A stretch of DNA of 64,000 nt. Origin: Cyathus striatus (lineage: Eukaryota > Basidiomycota > Agaricomycetes > Agaricales > Nidulariaceae). The position numbers and the translations under genes are program-made. The stretch is taken from the NCBI GenBank assembly GCA_025738555.1, contig JAOVFP010000019.1, positions 2,046,001 through 2,110,000 on the forward strand, given 5' to 3'. Under the pieces are notes generated by a model, which was not told where the DNA came from, searched no databases, and saw only the letters and a program-made list of their open reading frames with translations. Of this stretch, positions 1 to 10,099 are shown piece after piece (position 1 is the first letter of the stretch; every line of letters starts with the position of its first letter).

Positions 1-2
1 CA

Positions 3-314
3 GAACAATGGACCATTCACCCTGTTTTTAACACGGTCCTTCTCATGCCATATGTCGAAACCTCCGTCCATGGGAAAAACTTCTTAGAACCACCCCTGGA
101 CTTGATCGAAGCCGAACCTGAGTGGGAAATCGAAGCAATCGTTGGTCACAAGATACCGAAAAAACGGAAAAATCAACGCACTGAACCAGTTATGCGATAT
201 AGAATACGATGGAAGGGATACTCATCAGCAAAGGATGAATGGGTACATGAAGAATACTTGAGCAATGCTCAAGAACTATTAGAAGACTATAAGAAGAAAG
301 CTAATCTAAACTGA
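3..314 (+). CDS. Pol polyprotein C-terminus: integrase tail with chromodomain (partial)
   Basis: The frame is open from base 3 and reads through WTIHPVFNTVLLMPY, the short beta-barrel region at the end of gypsy integrases, then into a chromodomain: EWEIEAIVGHK, YRIRWKGYSSAKDEW and a C-terminal helix EYLSNAQELLEDYKKKA. The aromatic residues W and Y in RWKGY and DEW are the typical chromodomain cage positions. The role is inferred from the family: guiding integration to modified chromatin. An ATG exists at 45, but the upstream homology shows that this is an internal methionine. The stop is at 312-314. Confidence 0.85.
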   Translation, partial: EQWTIHPVFNTVLLMPYVETSVHGKNFLEPPLDLIEAEPEWEIEAIVGHKIPKKRKNQRTEPVMRYRIRWKGYSSAKDEWVHEEYLSNAQELLEDYKKKANLN

Positions 315-369
315 ATCGACAGTTTACTACAAACTGCCAACGATCAACCAGTCGTATCTTTCTTCACAA

Positions 370-1368
370 ATGTCTTCCAACAACGTCTCTTCTTCCACTG
401 GCTCCCTCCCTTCCACCGAAAACGCTCGCCCCACCTTTATCCATTCTACTGAACCACTCATGCTTCCCCCTCTCATCGCCAATATCAACTACCGACACTC
501 TTTACTTGAACGACCTACCGCACCCCTCGAACTCATTAACGAATATCGTGATGCCCTGCAAAACGTACCAGAGCATCAAGTAACCTCGACTCGAAATTTC
601 CTCTCCGATCTACCCAACGGAAATGCCCTGGTCACTCAGTACGACATCTTCAGAGAAGCAATAGAGATGGAAAACGCCTGTAGGAGGAATCAGGTTAACG
701 CCATTCAAGGAATGTTTGATGCAGGGTTGCACCGTGCTACCGAAGTAGCACAATTCTTAGATGCACCGGGTACCTCTAGTCCTTCCCTTGCTCACCAACG
801 ACTCGCACTAATTCGCCAAAGCGACTCCGCTTACGGTAGCAGCAGTAAGAGAACCGAGGACGATCAGCCGAACGGCGAATTTGGAGTCCGTCGTATTGGA
901 GGCAGTTTCTACCTCCATCCACAATCTCACCCTCTCCGAAAACGTCCCACTGCCGAACAGCACGGAAACATCCGAACCCGAACCCCCCTCCCAACCAGCG
1001 ACACCCTGGCGCCCCTTATCGCCACCACCAGCAACACTCTACCCAACGAGTGCCTTCCCTTCCAGAAGTCCATCTCCAATCCCGATCAACACTGTTTCCT
1101 CTGCAACAGCACAACACACGTTAAGAAGGACTGCCCAGAATATCGGTGCAACCGCTGTTATCGAAACGCCCCCGGGCACACCGCCCCAGCTTGTCCCAAT
1201 CACTTCGCTCCACGACGACCATACCCCCCCACGAAGAGACACCCCCTTACCACCATATACTCCCGAACGAAGAAGTGCATGGAGGCAGATTCTAGGTCCA
1301 TCAGCCCGGATCCCTGCGGAAAGGACGGCTGCGCCTCACACTACAAGGGATTCTGCTACACCGAATGA
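370..1368 (+). CDS. Gag-like protein with two CCHC zinc knuckles, encoded downstream of pol
   Basis: 332 aa. The first 140 residues look alpha-helical (ELINEYRDALQNVPEH, DIFREAIEMENACRRNQ). The C-terminal part carries a canonical C-X2-C-X4-H-X4-C knuckle (CFLCNSTTHVKKDC) followed at once by C-X2-C-X5-H-X4-C (CNRCYRNAPGHTAPAC), and there is a last Cys/His-rich stretch near the end. Such knuckles bind nucleic acid in Gag proteins, but here the ORF lies 3' of pol, 55 bp after its stop and before the 3' LTR, which is not the usual gag position. It may be an accessory structural protein of this element lineage. The ATG at 370 follows the pol stop directly. Confidence 0.7.
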   Translation: MSSNNVSSSTGSLPSTENARPTFIHSTEPLMLPPLIANINYRHSLLERPTAPLELINEYRDALQNVPEHQVTSTRNFLSDLPNGNALVTQYDIFREAIEMENACRRNQVNAIQGMFDAGLHRATEVAQFLDAPGTSSPSLAHQRLALIRQSDSAYGSSSKRTEDDQPNGEFGVRRIGGSFYLHPQSHPLRKRPTAEQHGNIRTRTPLPTSDTLAPLIATTSNTLPNECLPFQKSISNPDQHCFLCNSTTHVKKDCPEYRCNRCYRNAPGHTAPACPNHFAPRRPYPPTKRHPLTTIYSRTKKCMEADSRSISPDPCGKDGCASHYKGFCYTE

Positions 1369-1633
1369 CGGAGTAAGATCCAGGGGCAGGGGGAGTCGAA
1401 GGATGGGAAGGGGTTCCATTCCCACAGGGAGGAACGACAGGAGAGAGAGAGAAACAAGAGGGTCAAATCGGAGAAGTACTACTTCTGCGGAATTCGACCC
1501 AACGGTAAGTCAGGGGAACAGGCTTGGGAGGACCACCTCCTCAAGACAGAGGATCCAGACGACTACGACGTCCTCGGGGACTTCTATCCGGGCAATTGAT
1601 GTTAGTGAAGTTACGGTGAACTTCACGCTTTAA
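881..1633 (+). CDS. Second open frame overlapping the zinc-knuckle ORF
   Basis: 250 aa in a different frame, overlapping the zinc-knuckle ORF for 488 bp and continuing 265 bp beyond its stop to just before the LTR. The overlapping part is rich in Pro, Ser and Thr. The unique part is basic and Arg/Gly-rich (RSRGRGSRRMGRGS, RNDRRERETRG), resembling an RNA-binding tail. It could be a frameshift extension of the preceding protein, a separate protein, or a chance open frame favoured by C-rich composition. No known domain was recognised. Confidence 0.35.
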   Translation: MESVVLEAVSTSIHNLTLSENVPLPNSTETSEPEPPSQPATPWRPLSPPPATLYPTSAFPSRSPSPIPINTVSSATAQHTLRRTAQNIGATAVIETPPGTPPQLVPITSLHDDHTPPRRDTPLPPYTPERRSAWRQILGPSARIPAERTAAPHTTRDSATPNDGVRSRGRGSRRMGRGSIPTGRNDRRERETRGSNRRSTTSAEFDPTVSQGNRLGRTTSSRQRIQTTTTSSGTSIRAIDVSEVTVNFTL

Positions 1634-1644
1634 TGAGAGGATAA

Positions 1645-2126
1645 TGTTACGATTTTCTTTACTTTTCTATTTACATATATTTTCTTTACATTTCAATGAC
1701 TTGTTTGGTATCATCCTTGATACCAAACACCTCACTTCTTACTTACACGATTGTCATTCTATTTCCGACTCGTCTCGAGTCACTTACTTTACTTAGTATA
1801 CTTTTCTTTCTTCTAACTGCGCCGCAGTAATGCGCAGTTGATGCATAGCATCTTTACATATTTGGTTACATTTTACTTATTATTAGTACAATCTTGTTTG
1901 TATTTAAACAGTAGTAACTTGGGCTGTAGAGCTCAAGCTTCAGCTTAAATCGAACTAAGCTTTACTTTGATTCATTCACTTTGCTCGTACTTAAGTCTAA
2001 TCGACTTAAGAGCTCGTGAATAGAGACTCGAATACGATATACTGATTTACTTGTTCTTTGAACTTGTAAATCACGTGACTATCGGACTTGTACGATAAAC
2101 GTCCCAACCAGAACTTTATCGTAACA
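1645..2126 (+). repeat. 3' LTR of the gypsy element
   Basis: 482 bp that begin TGTTACGAT and end ATCGTAACA, the inverted TG..CA ends expected of an LTR, and lie directly after the last ORF. A purine-rich stretch, taatgagaggataa, precedes it and may be the polypurine tract. Confidence 0.7.
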
Positions 2127-2294
2127 GAGTGGGGTAATAAAAATAAACATGAGGCTGATTCTATGGTGCAGGCAAATAGTCTACTCTACAGAATGGTTAA
2201 TTGGTTGTTTGTGAATGTCATTGAGAACCCGAGTTGACTTTTGTTGAAAAAGTTAAATGATACAAAATGAGATGCTTAAGTGAAGCTTTGCACT

Positions 2295-2393
2295 CGCTGA
2301 AAGGGAGTTGAACCCCTACTGCTTGCTCTCTGTTATAATAAGCCATGACAATGTATGGAAGGAAAGCATGATAATGACTTCACCATTGGCATT
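2295..2393 (-). tRNA. tRNA-like sequence 1 of array A (probable pseudogene)
   Basis: On the minus strand this shows an A-box-like ATGGTGAAG, an anticodon-arm strand followed by a long loop (about 30 nt intron-like insert), and a T arm AGGGGTTCAACTCCCT. The acceptor pairing is decayed. The T loop reads TTCAACT where the better copy elsewhere has TTCGACT, a CpG-type change. Confidence 0.35.
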
Positions 2394-2401
2394 ATGGTAT
2401 A

Positions 2402-2513
2402 GGTTACAGAATTGCAGACCTATTCAGCACAACAGTCAATTCGAACTTGCAAAGGAGATGAGGAAGGGTGGGAGTCCACTGGTGGATATTGATAGGATGG
2501 GACTGTGTTTTAG
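2402..2513 (+). pseudogene. URC4 last-exon fragment (tail 1)
   Basis: The sequence matches the end of the intact URC4 gene at 25958-26120. The last-exon codons for EIAKEKR, GG, PPVEID and DGTVF-stop are recognisable (LAKEMRKGG, PLVDID, then a degraded stop region). It carries only the last exon and some 3' flank. Compared with the sister fragment at 45733-45842 it has lost CpGs (ccactgg for ccgccgg). Confidence 0.6.
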
Positions 2514-2666
2514 TTTAACAGTGGTGAAAGGTATTGTACTTTGATGTTGGATGGATTACAGAATTGAAATGTATAATGAGAATGATAGTTTGTTGGCTTT
2601 TTGTAAATGTGATTGACAGTTCACTGGATGAGAATCACAAAATAACTAGCTAGGAAAACTTCGTCA

Positions 2667-2750
2667 TACACCGGAGAGGAGTAGAACCCCTGCTCATAGT
2701 GAACTCATAAATTGGACACAGAGGAAAGCACAGATTCACCATTGGCATAT
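2667..2750 (-). tRNA. tRNA-like sequence 2 of array A (probable pseudogene)
   Basis: Decayed sister of the well-folding copy at 45987-46070. The T arm AGGGGTTCTACTCCTCT and a hairpin-forming variable arm (GTTC..GAAC in the sister) are visible. The acceptor strands have changed from TACGCCG/CGGCGTA to weaker pairs through CpG losses. Confidence 0.35.
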
Positions 2751-3017
2751 ATGATATTAAAGCAAGGATTGTAGCTTCAAGGAGGTTCTTTATTAGCACA
2801 GTATAGGGATGGTGGAGCGCCACCTGTGTTTTTTAGGCTAAAAGAAACTGCAATGGTTGAATATGGGTGTGTAAGGGTTTGTATGTTTGTATGGAATATA
2901 TGTATGATTTTTTTTAAAAAACATCGATATTTACTGGAAGATTTGGAATATGATGTCATGAATGATATGAGCATGATTTTACTTCTGCAAAAATTTTAAG
3001 GAGTATTGGAGGTTATC

Positions 3018-3097
3018 ATATGCTGAAGGGGAGTTGAACTCTGGCTGCTTGCTACAATTACGGGTCAGGTATGATAATCGCTTCACCATCGGCATAT
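3018..3097 (-). tRNA. tRNA-like sequence 3 of array A (probable pseudogene)
   Basis: Sister of 46340-46419. The minus strand reads ATGCCGATGGTGAAGCG, an A-box-like D arm, then an anticodon arm closed by GCAAG, and the T arm AGAGTTCAACTCC. The TTCAACT T loop again differs from TTCGACT by one CpG-type change. Confidence 0.35.
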
Positions 3098-3142
3098 AGT
3101 TTTCATTTGATTTATCTCTAATAAATATACTTCAGATACTGT

Positions 3143-3283
3143 GTGAAACCAAACCCGAACCTTACACTCACACAGATTTTGTAAGTGGTGATGTGTAATT
3201 TTGATTGCGAAATTGTGACAAAGGAGGAGAGAGAGGGTGGGGGCAGCCTGTTTGAGATTGATAATGGTGGGACTGTGTTCTAG
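3143..3283 (+). pseudogene. URC4 last-exon fragment (tail 2)
   Basis: Similar along its length to the last URC4 exon: accaaacccgaaccttac aligns with the AAACAAACCCGAATCTTAC stretch, then gattgcgaaattgtgacaaagg with the EIAKEK codons, and it ends in gggactgtgttctag, i.e. GTVF-stop. Several in-frame stops and small indels make it non-coding. The best match elsewhere is 46462-46603. Confidence 0.55.
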
Positions 3284-3454
3284 TTTAACAGTGCGAGTGT
3301 ACATTTATGTATTTATGTTTGTATGAAATATATGTGTGAGGTTGTTGAGAATGGTTGGATTCAGTCGTTTTTTGTAGATGTTGATGTTGACTAGAATATA
3401 TGAACGATGTGAGTGTGATAAAAAATTGCAGAGAAATGACATGCAGTGGCCTTA

Positions 3455-3526
3455 TATGCCACAGGGGACTCGTGCCCCTTCCACGTGCTGCAGAAAGCAA
3501 GTGTGAAACCATTTCACTATTGGCAT
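3455..3526 (-). tRNA. tRNA-like sequence 4 of array A, short intronless form
   Basis: About 70 nt on the minus strand. Acceptor TGCCAAT pairs with GTGGCA, the D arm is GTGAAATGGTTTCAC, the anticodon stem CTTGC/GCACG surrounds an eight-base loop TTTCTGCA, and the T arm is AGGGGCACGAGTCCCCT. It folds better than the other members of array A. If functional the anticodon would be TCT or close to it, but an eight-base loop is abnormal. Confidence 0.4.
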
Positions 3527-3938
3527 TTTTAAAAGTAAAGTGAGGTAAGGTGTAAGTATCGTTATTTGTCCATTCATTCTCCTTTGTTATTAACAAGTAT
3601 TCACAGACTTTGTAGCTATACGAATAAATACCTAGTACTATATATCCAGTGATTACCATACTTCCATCCACAGCCCATATTGGCCAACTTCTGATGGGGT
3701 TTCATATGACATACATATCAGTGCTAGTTTGGTGCCAGTGCTAGTGCAACATGTGTATATGTGTTCTTGTTTGGCAACATCCTCTCAGTCCGAGATGGTT
3801 CATGCCACCTCATCAACTCCCTCTCCGCAGAAAAACACAAACTGTGACATTCCAATCAAAATCTACCCTGCATCCAAATAGCCACCCAAGCTCCCATCAA
3901 TTCTCCTTTACAGTCAATCACCACCTCTCCAATGCACA

Positions 3939-4692
3939 ATGTCGCTCCTTCCCACAGGCCTCTCTGCCAAAGAAAAAGCAACCTACTTGCACACGATCCC
4001 ATCCATCTGCAAGCACTGCTATAAAGTATTTGATCTCTCATAAAAAGTGATAAAGAAGATGAGGTGGTGGTGTGTTGTGTTAGGTATATAGAAGGAAGGT
4101 ATGATAATTTCAATAAGGTATGTCATCACCCTTTCACAACTTATCTTATTCATACTACCAATTCTCTATGCTACTAGATACTCCCACATGGAAGATGGCA
4201 GCACCTAGATGCCTCCCTTCCACGTATCCATACCCTCCTTTCCTCCTGGCCCTCCATAGACAAAATGGAACAAGAGAAATGCCCACTGGACCTATTCTTC
4301 ATTGCTGTCCTACTTGATGCCAGAGCAGGCCCACACTGGTCATACACCAAACAAGCATCTGACTTAACATTCTCAAGGAGCAAAGGACTAGGTGTAGCCA
4401 GTGTATGCATGTCTGAAGACAGCATGTTCAGTTCTGATACTGTTGATTCATTCAGAGTTGACGGTACATTTTTTTCCTCACTTTGCCCCTTGAAATCATA
4501 TGCTAATGCTCGGATAAAGCAGATAAGTTGAAATCCCTAACACCAGAGGCTACGCTAGGTGAACATATACAGGTTTCAGATTCGAATTCACCAGTAGGAA
4601 TTGAAGGCCGTACTGGATTGTTACGTAAGTTGGGTGAGGCGTTGGAGGAGAGGGGGATTTGTAAGTTGGTGGGAGACCTAGTGGTCTTGTCA
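3939..4692 (+). pseudogene. URC4 (DUF1688) decayed copy A
   Basis: Starts with the same MSLLPTGLS-type N-terminus as the intact gene at 25958-28328. Fragments of exon 1 (CYKVFDL), exon 2 (DLFFIAVLLDARAGPHW, LTFSRSKGLGVAS, DSMFSSD) and exon 3 (GRTGLLRKLGEALEERG) follow in order, separated by remnants of the same introns. Frameshifts and the loss of every exon after the third make it a pseudogene. A better-preserved sister is at 47193-47768. Confidence 0.75.
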
Positions 4693-4750
4693 GTACATCG
4701 GCATTCTTATTTTTCTCGTTCTATGCATATGTTCCTTGCCTACTGCGACT

Positions 4751-5920
4751 TGTTGAGTCACACGACGAGAGTAGTTACTTTATTTACTTAGAATGTAGCT
4801 TCCAAATATAATAAATCAACTTTAATCCTGAGGTGCGATATCAGTAAGCTCGAGGGGTGCAATGATTTCAATTTCAAATATAGAACAAGTTATTTTTAGA
4901 TCAGTTTAACTTTGGTTTTATTCTTAGAACACGTCAAGGTATTCAAACTTCAAGGTATTCAGATTTCAATTTCAGCAAACTCGGTACGTAATTCAGTGTC
5001 AAAACGTCTCGTAAATAATTCTGATTCTTGTCTGTATACCACCCTATCTGTGGGGGGAAGAATGCCTGGCAGTTCCTGCCTTATTTCTTCCCTTTTCCGC
5101 TACTATATACATTTTTCCTATCTAATTACTTACAAATTGTGTAGTAATAAAATATGATTTATCTTCTGGATGTTTCACCAGTCTGTGTACAAGGCAATGC
5201 TGCGTCAGCACCCCGACGACAGTCAACCAATCGTGCGCATAGACCAATGCGCTCCCATTCTGCAACGCGCACTCGTTTGAGCGTTCTATTAGTTACCTTC
5301 CTAATCGGGTAATCAGCCGATGCGGCAGCATCATCCATTTGTATCAATTTCATTTATGTCGGCCTCTCGGGTCGGGTTTCCACTCCCACGTGAACTCCTG
5401 ACTGTTGGGGTACTTGCTCTCTTTCCTTTCTTGCTTCCTTTCCCCCTCTCTCGCGCTCTCCCTCTCTGTCTCGCTGTCTCATTGGCTTATTGTATCAGTC
5501 CCTCATCGTCGTCACTCAAGCTCGCTAATCTTGTGTCTTGTGTCTCATGTTCTGGGTTGCTTACAGTCTGGGTAAGTTCATGTTTTGTCTGGATCCATAC
5601 TTTGTAACTCGTGCTGACTTTGTCATGGTCATATAGTCTTTTCTGGGCATCGTAATACTCATGTTTAGGCTACAACATCATTTGTAAAAGGTAAAGTATT
5701 GTGTATTTATTTGTTTTAAAGGGTGTAAAACCAGTACTGAGGTGGAGTCATGTTTTAATAGGTGTATTTGTTTTTATTCCCTTAGTGATTTATGGGAGGC
5801 GGCACGGGAACTCAGCCCCTCCCCGCTGTTTCCTCACTCTACATGCCTGGTACTGGTATCTCGAAATCGAGATATAACGAAATTAAAATCGGGTACATTG
5901 TTTTCGTTTACATGCGTATC
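4751..5920. repeat. Solo LTR (about 1.17 kb) in URC4 3' sequence
   Basis: Array A and array B are collinear through this point except for an 1170-bp insert that begins TGTTGAGTCAC, ends GTATCA and is flanked by GACT on both sides (4747-4750 and 5921-5924). Paralogous sequence at 19597-19612 shows the uninterrupted form. TG..CA ends, a short target duplication and no coding content fit a solo LTR left by recombination. A promoter-like ctatataca lies inside. Confidence 0.6.
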
Positions 5921-6050
5921 AGACTCGATACCATATATTGCTTTTGATCTGATGATATCAACTATGCCCATCTCTCACCTTTTCGCTATTCATGCATTCT
6001 ATTTCTGCTTCATGTATATGTTCTATCTTCATCGTTTCCTTTTATTCATT
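5921..6050. other. URC4 intron 3-type sequence continuing array A
   Basis: This stretch is nearly collinear with 47830-47950 (ctatgcccatct, caccttttcgctatt, ttctatttctgc, tatgttctatcttcatcg). It lies beyond the last recognisable exon 3 sequence in both arrays, where the intact gene has its long third intron. The similarity stops at 6050, where the next insertion begins. Confidence 0.6.
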
Positions 6051-6122
6051 AACTTTTTTTTGTTGTGCAACTTTTCTTTTTTTGTGCAACTTTTTTTCAG
6101 TGCAACTTTTTCTTTTTCTGCA
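6051..6122. repeat. Left terminal array of tgcaac-poly(T) units
   Basis: Three or four units of gtgcaac followed by six to eight T. They are the reverse complement of the units at 10100-10290. Confidence 0.6.
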
Positions 6123-8009
6123 TAAATCATTTCTAAGTGAGACATTGATCTAAATGACACCCTGCTGAGTGCTGAAGCCTGAGGCCTGAAGGTGAGAAGT
6201 TGCCTACCAGCAGGCATGGTGCCAGGGAAGAGCGGCAACATGTGTGAAGAGAACAAAAGTGCGCAAATGTGGTGAAGCCATAGATAGAGCAGAGTAGAAA
6301 GGCGTAGAGACTATTAACAAGTATAAGACTTCTATTGGGGGAGCACAAGCAGAAAGACTTCAGAGTGGAAACCATGCAACATTACACTTACAGTGACAGT
6401 GACAGTAACGGTAACATGATAATGTGTACCAGCTGCATGGGATATCAACAAATATACATGTGATATATGTATCTGTATGTTACTATGTACATGTTAATTG
6501 GTATTATTTGTATGCTAATTCTCACAGAAGTTGCTGCCAAATATAATACCAATAGACATGTACACAGTTAAATATAAGATAATAAGGCCAGCAAGTGGCA
6601 GGGCCCACTACCTTCCTCTGTTGCTGTGTCATGAAACATGTGTGCAGTGGCATACTTTAGTGGGCTTTCACTGGTCTTGTGAGCAGTACTTGATTTTTTC
6701 AAGAACTGGTAAAGGTTTAGGAAGACTGACAGCAGGTGATTCATATATCTTTAAGATGATTGAGTCTTTGTTTGACAGATTCAAGTTCATAAGAATTACT
6801 GGCAAGATATTTGGACTAATGGAAACCACATTAAGTGTGTAGATTTGATGAAGAAGCCGTCATATATATTTTACAAGACTAAATAATACAAGGGTCCATT
6901 TTTATTTATGAGGTTAGAATTAGACAAGTAGAAACAATATGTTAGTTGTAGATTTTTTGGAGACATTAAGGAAAGGGTTTTTTTGGGGGAGGTGGAAGTA
7001 GATAAGTAGGATAAGAAATTAAAAAAGCGGAATTGTACTAGTTATCAATTTTTACTATGTGATGTGTGAGATTGGAATGATACAAAAAGGAAACAAACAT
7101 ACACTTTGTCAATTTCAGTGTCCTTCCCAGGTTTTAACCTTTCTTGTTCCTGGAGGTGCTTGTGGTAGTTTTATCTTCAGTGGTTTTGTCTTTGAGGGAA
7201 GATGTGGTTGATGCACTTTGGAAGGTTCTTAATGACTTGAAACAACATTTGCATGGGATAAGAGGTTGTCCCTGATTAGATGTGATTCTTGCTAGTGGAT
7301 CTGCAAAACTGACATTTGCCTAGGTTCCAATGTCTTCCTTATCACCCTGCCTCCTCTATCCATCTGCCATGCTAACCTCCAGCCCTTTTCATCTCGTTTG
7401 AGCAGCCACTTAATGTCAAATGAACAATGTACATTTGCTGTGCTCAGTAGGTCTCTATCTCCATTCAATTTAGTGATCTCTGTCTGAAGTCTGATGAATA
7501 TTCAATGTGTTGTTTCACCAACAGATGAGGCAAGGATTGGAGCAGGTTGATAAGTTGAGATTTGTGCTGTTGAAGAGCCAGTGGAGACCATTACAGATAT
7601 CTACAGTTATACACCTTGATAACTTCATGAACATTCCCACTTTGCTCTGCAGAAACTGTATCGATTTTGCTGTGATACTTTTTGACTTTGGATGCAGAAG
7701 GCTTCACAAAACCCAGGAAGGGGAAGATTGTAGGAGGACAAATGTGATATTCTGTGCTAGGGGCTGGTATTTATAGGGAGCAGAGGAATGAAATGCTGTA
7801 TTTGGGTATCATTGCTTTTCTTTGTAGTGGGTTAGTTTTGTATGGTAAAGAAAAGGGGAAGGGGGTCTCACTAACTGATAGTGGATTGGAATGTTTGGTA
7901 CTTGTGTTCCAGTTGAGAGATAGACTACACTCATGAGGCCGGTATTACAATAGGAGTGTGGGTTGTTCATTTTAGAGAGTTGTCTGGCCAGCTTTGTATA
8001 TTATCCATT

Positions 8010-8200
8010 AGATGAAAGAACAAAGCAAGGAGGGAAGGAGAGTGAGAAGAGAGGAAAGAAGAAAGAAAAGAGATGAGGGAGGGAGAGGAGGAAGGAAGAA
8101 GAAAGGCATATCAGTCTTTAAAGAAAAGGAGAAACAGACTCTGGAAGAGAGTGACAAGGAGTGGCAAGAAGAGAGGAAGAGAGCTGAAACATGTTTAACA
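8010..8200. repeat. Polypurine tract
   Basis: About 190 bp of almost uninterrupted A and G on the plus strand (gaggaaagaagaaagaaaag and similar). The open frame through it is low-complexity Lys/Arg/Glu and is not taken as a gene. Such tracts can form triplex DNA. Confidence 0.6.
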
Positions 8201-8898
8201 TTCACCTCCAGAGAGAAGGAAACATATCATAAAGACTAAAACATTCTCACATATGAAGATGCTTGCACAAAGTGATGCAAATGCTTCCATGTGGGTTGAA
8301 CAAAGTAGGGTTTCATGTGGGCTAGTCCAGGGGTTAGATTAGGAAGAGGAGAGGAGGAAATGAGAAACATACTTGAACATTGTTGCATGGCCTATGTTGA
8401 ATGTTGCCTGTGTGGTGTGTTGGTGGCATGGAGAGAGTAAGGAAAGGGGGGACCACTGGCAATATTGGCAATATTGCCAGGGGATGTAACCATTATATGA
8501 AATACACAGATATATAGAGGATCATACAAGCACAATGAGCTAACACCCAATGTTCAGCAGGGTACAAATAACAATAAATTTTTAACCATACCAGGCAAGG
8601 TCTGATTCAAAGCAATGCCAAGCAATCAGCCTGCAAAGAGTGTTTTCCAGTGACCTACATAAACCCTACTACCTAAAAAGGTAGTGGGAACAAACACAGA
8701 TGGATCACATGTAATTTTGTTGGTATTCCACAGGCCCTCTCTCCTCCTTCTCACCTTCCCTCCCTCTCCTGCCCTGTCTCGACTCTCATGCCCTTCTCCT
8801 CTCCCTTGTTCTAGATGACAAATGTAGCACCAAGTACCACAACACCTGTTACCATTGTCTCACAAATGACAAGTATGGCTATTTCATCTCCTCCCCTC

Positions 8899-9780
8899 TC
8901 CTCTTCTCATCTAGCAAGTGACGAGTGTAATGGCACAGGTAGCAACCTCAAGTCCTATACAAGCATGGCCTCTAGTGCTCCCTCCTTCCCCACTTCTTCT
9001 CCCTCTCATCTCCCCAGTGATGTGTATGGCCAATATTCCTACTCTCCCTTCCCTCCTTTGCCCTTTCCATTCCCCTCGTGTCTTCCCCCTCCCACTATGT
9101 GTAACGGCACACATAGCAGCATCAAGCCCAAGATGAGCACCGCCTCCTGTGCTCCTCCTCTCCTCCTGTTCTCATCTTGCAAGTGACAAGGGCAAATGTT
9201 TCCTCATTTGCCCTCATCTGCAAGTAACGAGGGTGAACACCTTATCTCCTCACCCCCTCTTCACCATCGCCCCCCTGCCTTTGTCTTGCAAGTGATGAGG
9301 GCAAGTGCCTTGTCCCTCCCTTGTCTCACAAGTGATGGGGGTGTATGTATGCCAACCACTAGTAAGCCCCCCCACCATTAGTTTATCTCCCTGTCTCCAC
9401 TAGCCACTTGGCCCACCTCAAACCTCCTGCCTCACTGACCCCCATCAACTCAACAGCACTGATGCAGCATCGTAGGCACTAATATATCAACCACCACCGC
9501 TGTCGTCATTGTGGTAACAACACATTTGTTGACTCCCAGTCCCCACCTTCCCCTCCTCCCCTTCAACCTTTTCCCCTCGTCTTGCAAGTGACGAGTGTAG
9601 TGCCAGGGCAGCACCACCACAAAGAGTGCTGTCCCCTTGTTCACTCCCATCCCCTTGCCTCGTCTTGCAAATAACAAGTGCTGTCACACCCCTTCCCTCC
9701 CATCTCCCACTCCCTCATCTTGCAAGCGATAAGGGCAAACACCTTCATCCTCATCCTGCAAATGAAGAGGTTGGGGTTAA
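8899..9780. repeat. Decayed array of small palindromes, consensus CGTCTTGCAAGTGACGAG
   Basis: About ten copies of an imperfect dyad (for example near 8910, 9178, 9217, 9284, 9324, 9580, 9662, 9718 and 9753) in C/T-rich sequence. Each has a TCGTC-type left arm, a TTGCAAGT centre and a GACGAG-type right arm. The same core forms the regular array at 50731-51657. Confidence 0.6.
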
Positions 9781-10099
9781 TGGGTGTAGTGGTATGAATA
9801 GTCAGCAATTAACAGTGATGGAGAATATGGCAGGGAGGTGATGAAGAGCATTGTTATCTGCAGGTAGTACTGTCTCGTTTACATAGACTGTATACAACTT
9901 GTTACTAGTAATTGACATGTAAAACATGATAACTTAATAATTATGATATATGCATGGAGTGATAGTAAATTCATGTATATAGTTCCCTTTTCTAAAATTG
10001 TGTATAAAAAGTCTTGTATTTCATGTATGTAACCATAAATAAGGCTTAATCTATATGATATTGTTTAAAGTAATTTCTCACTTCAAAATGATAATTGCA

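Larger units (their letters stand above)
1..2126 (+). mobile_element. 3' end of a Ty3/gypsy-type LTR retrotransposon
   Basis: The window opens inside the pol gene of an LTR retrotransposon. Seen in order: the integrase C-terminal tail with a chromodomain, a short gap, a zinc-knuckle ORF overlapped by a second open frame, and a 482-bp LTR with ends TGTTACGAT and ATCGTAACA. A chromodomain at the end of pol is characteristic of chromoviruses, a Ty3/gypsy branch common in fungi. The 5' part and 5' LTR lie outside the window, so the target duplication cannot be checked. The element abuts a tRNA-like/URC4-tail array at 2127. Confidence 0.85.

Noticed and set aside
8812..9190. Ser/Pro/Thr-rich protein of 123 aa
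   Set aside because: Low-complexity translation of C/T-rich sequence containing the decayed hairpin units; no homology recognised.
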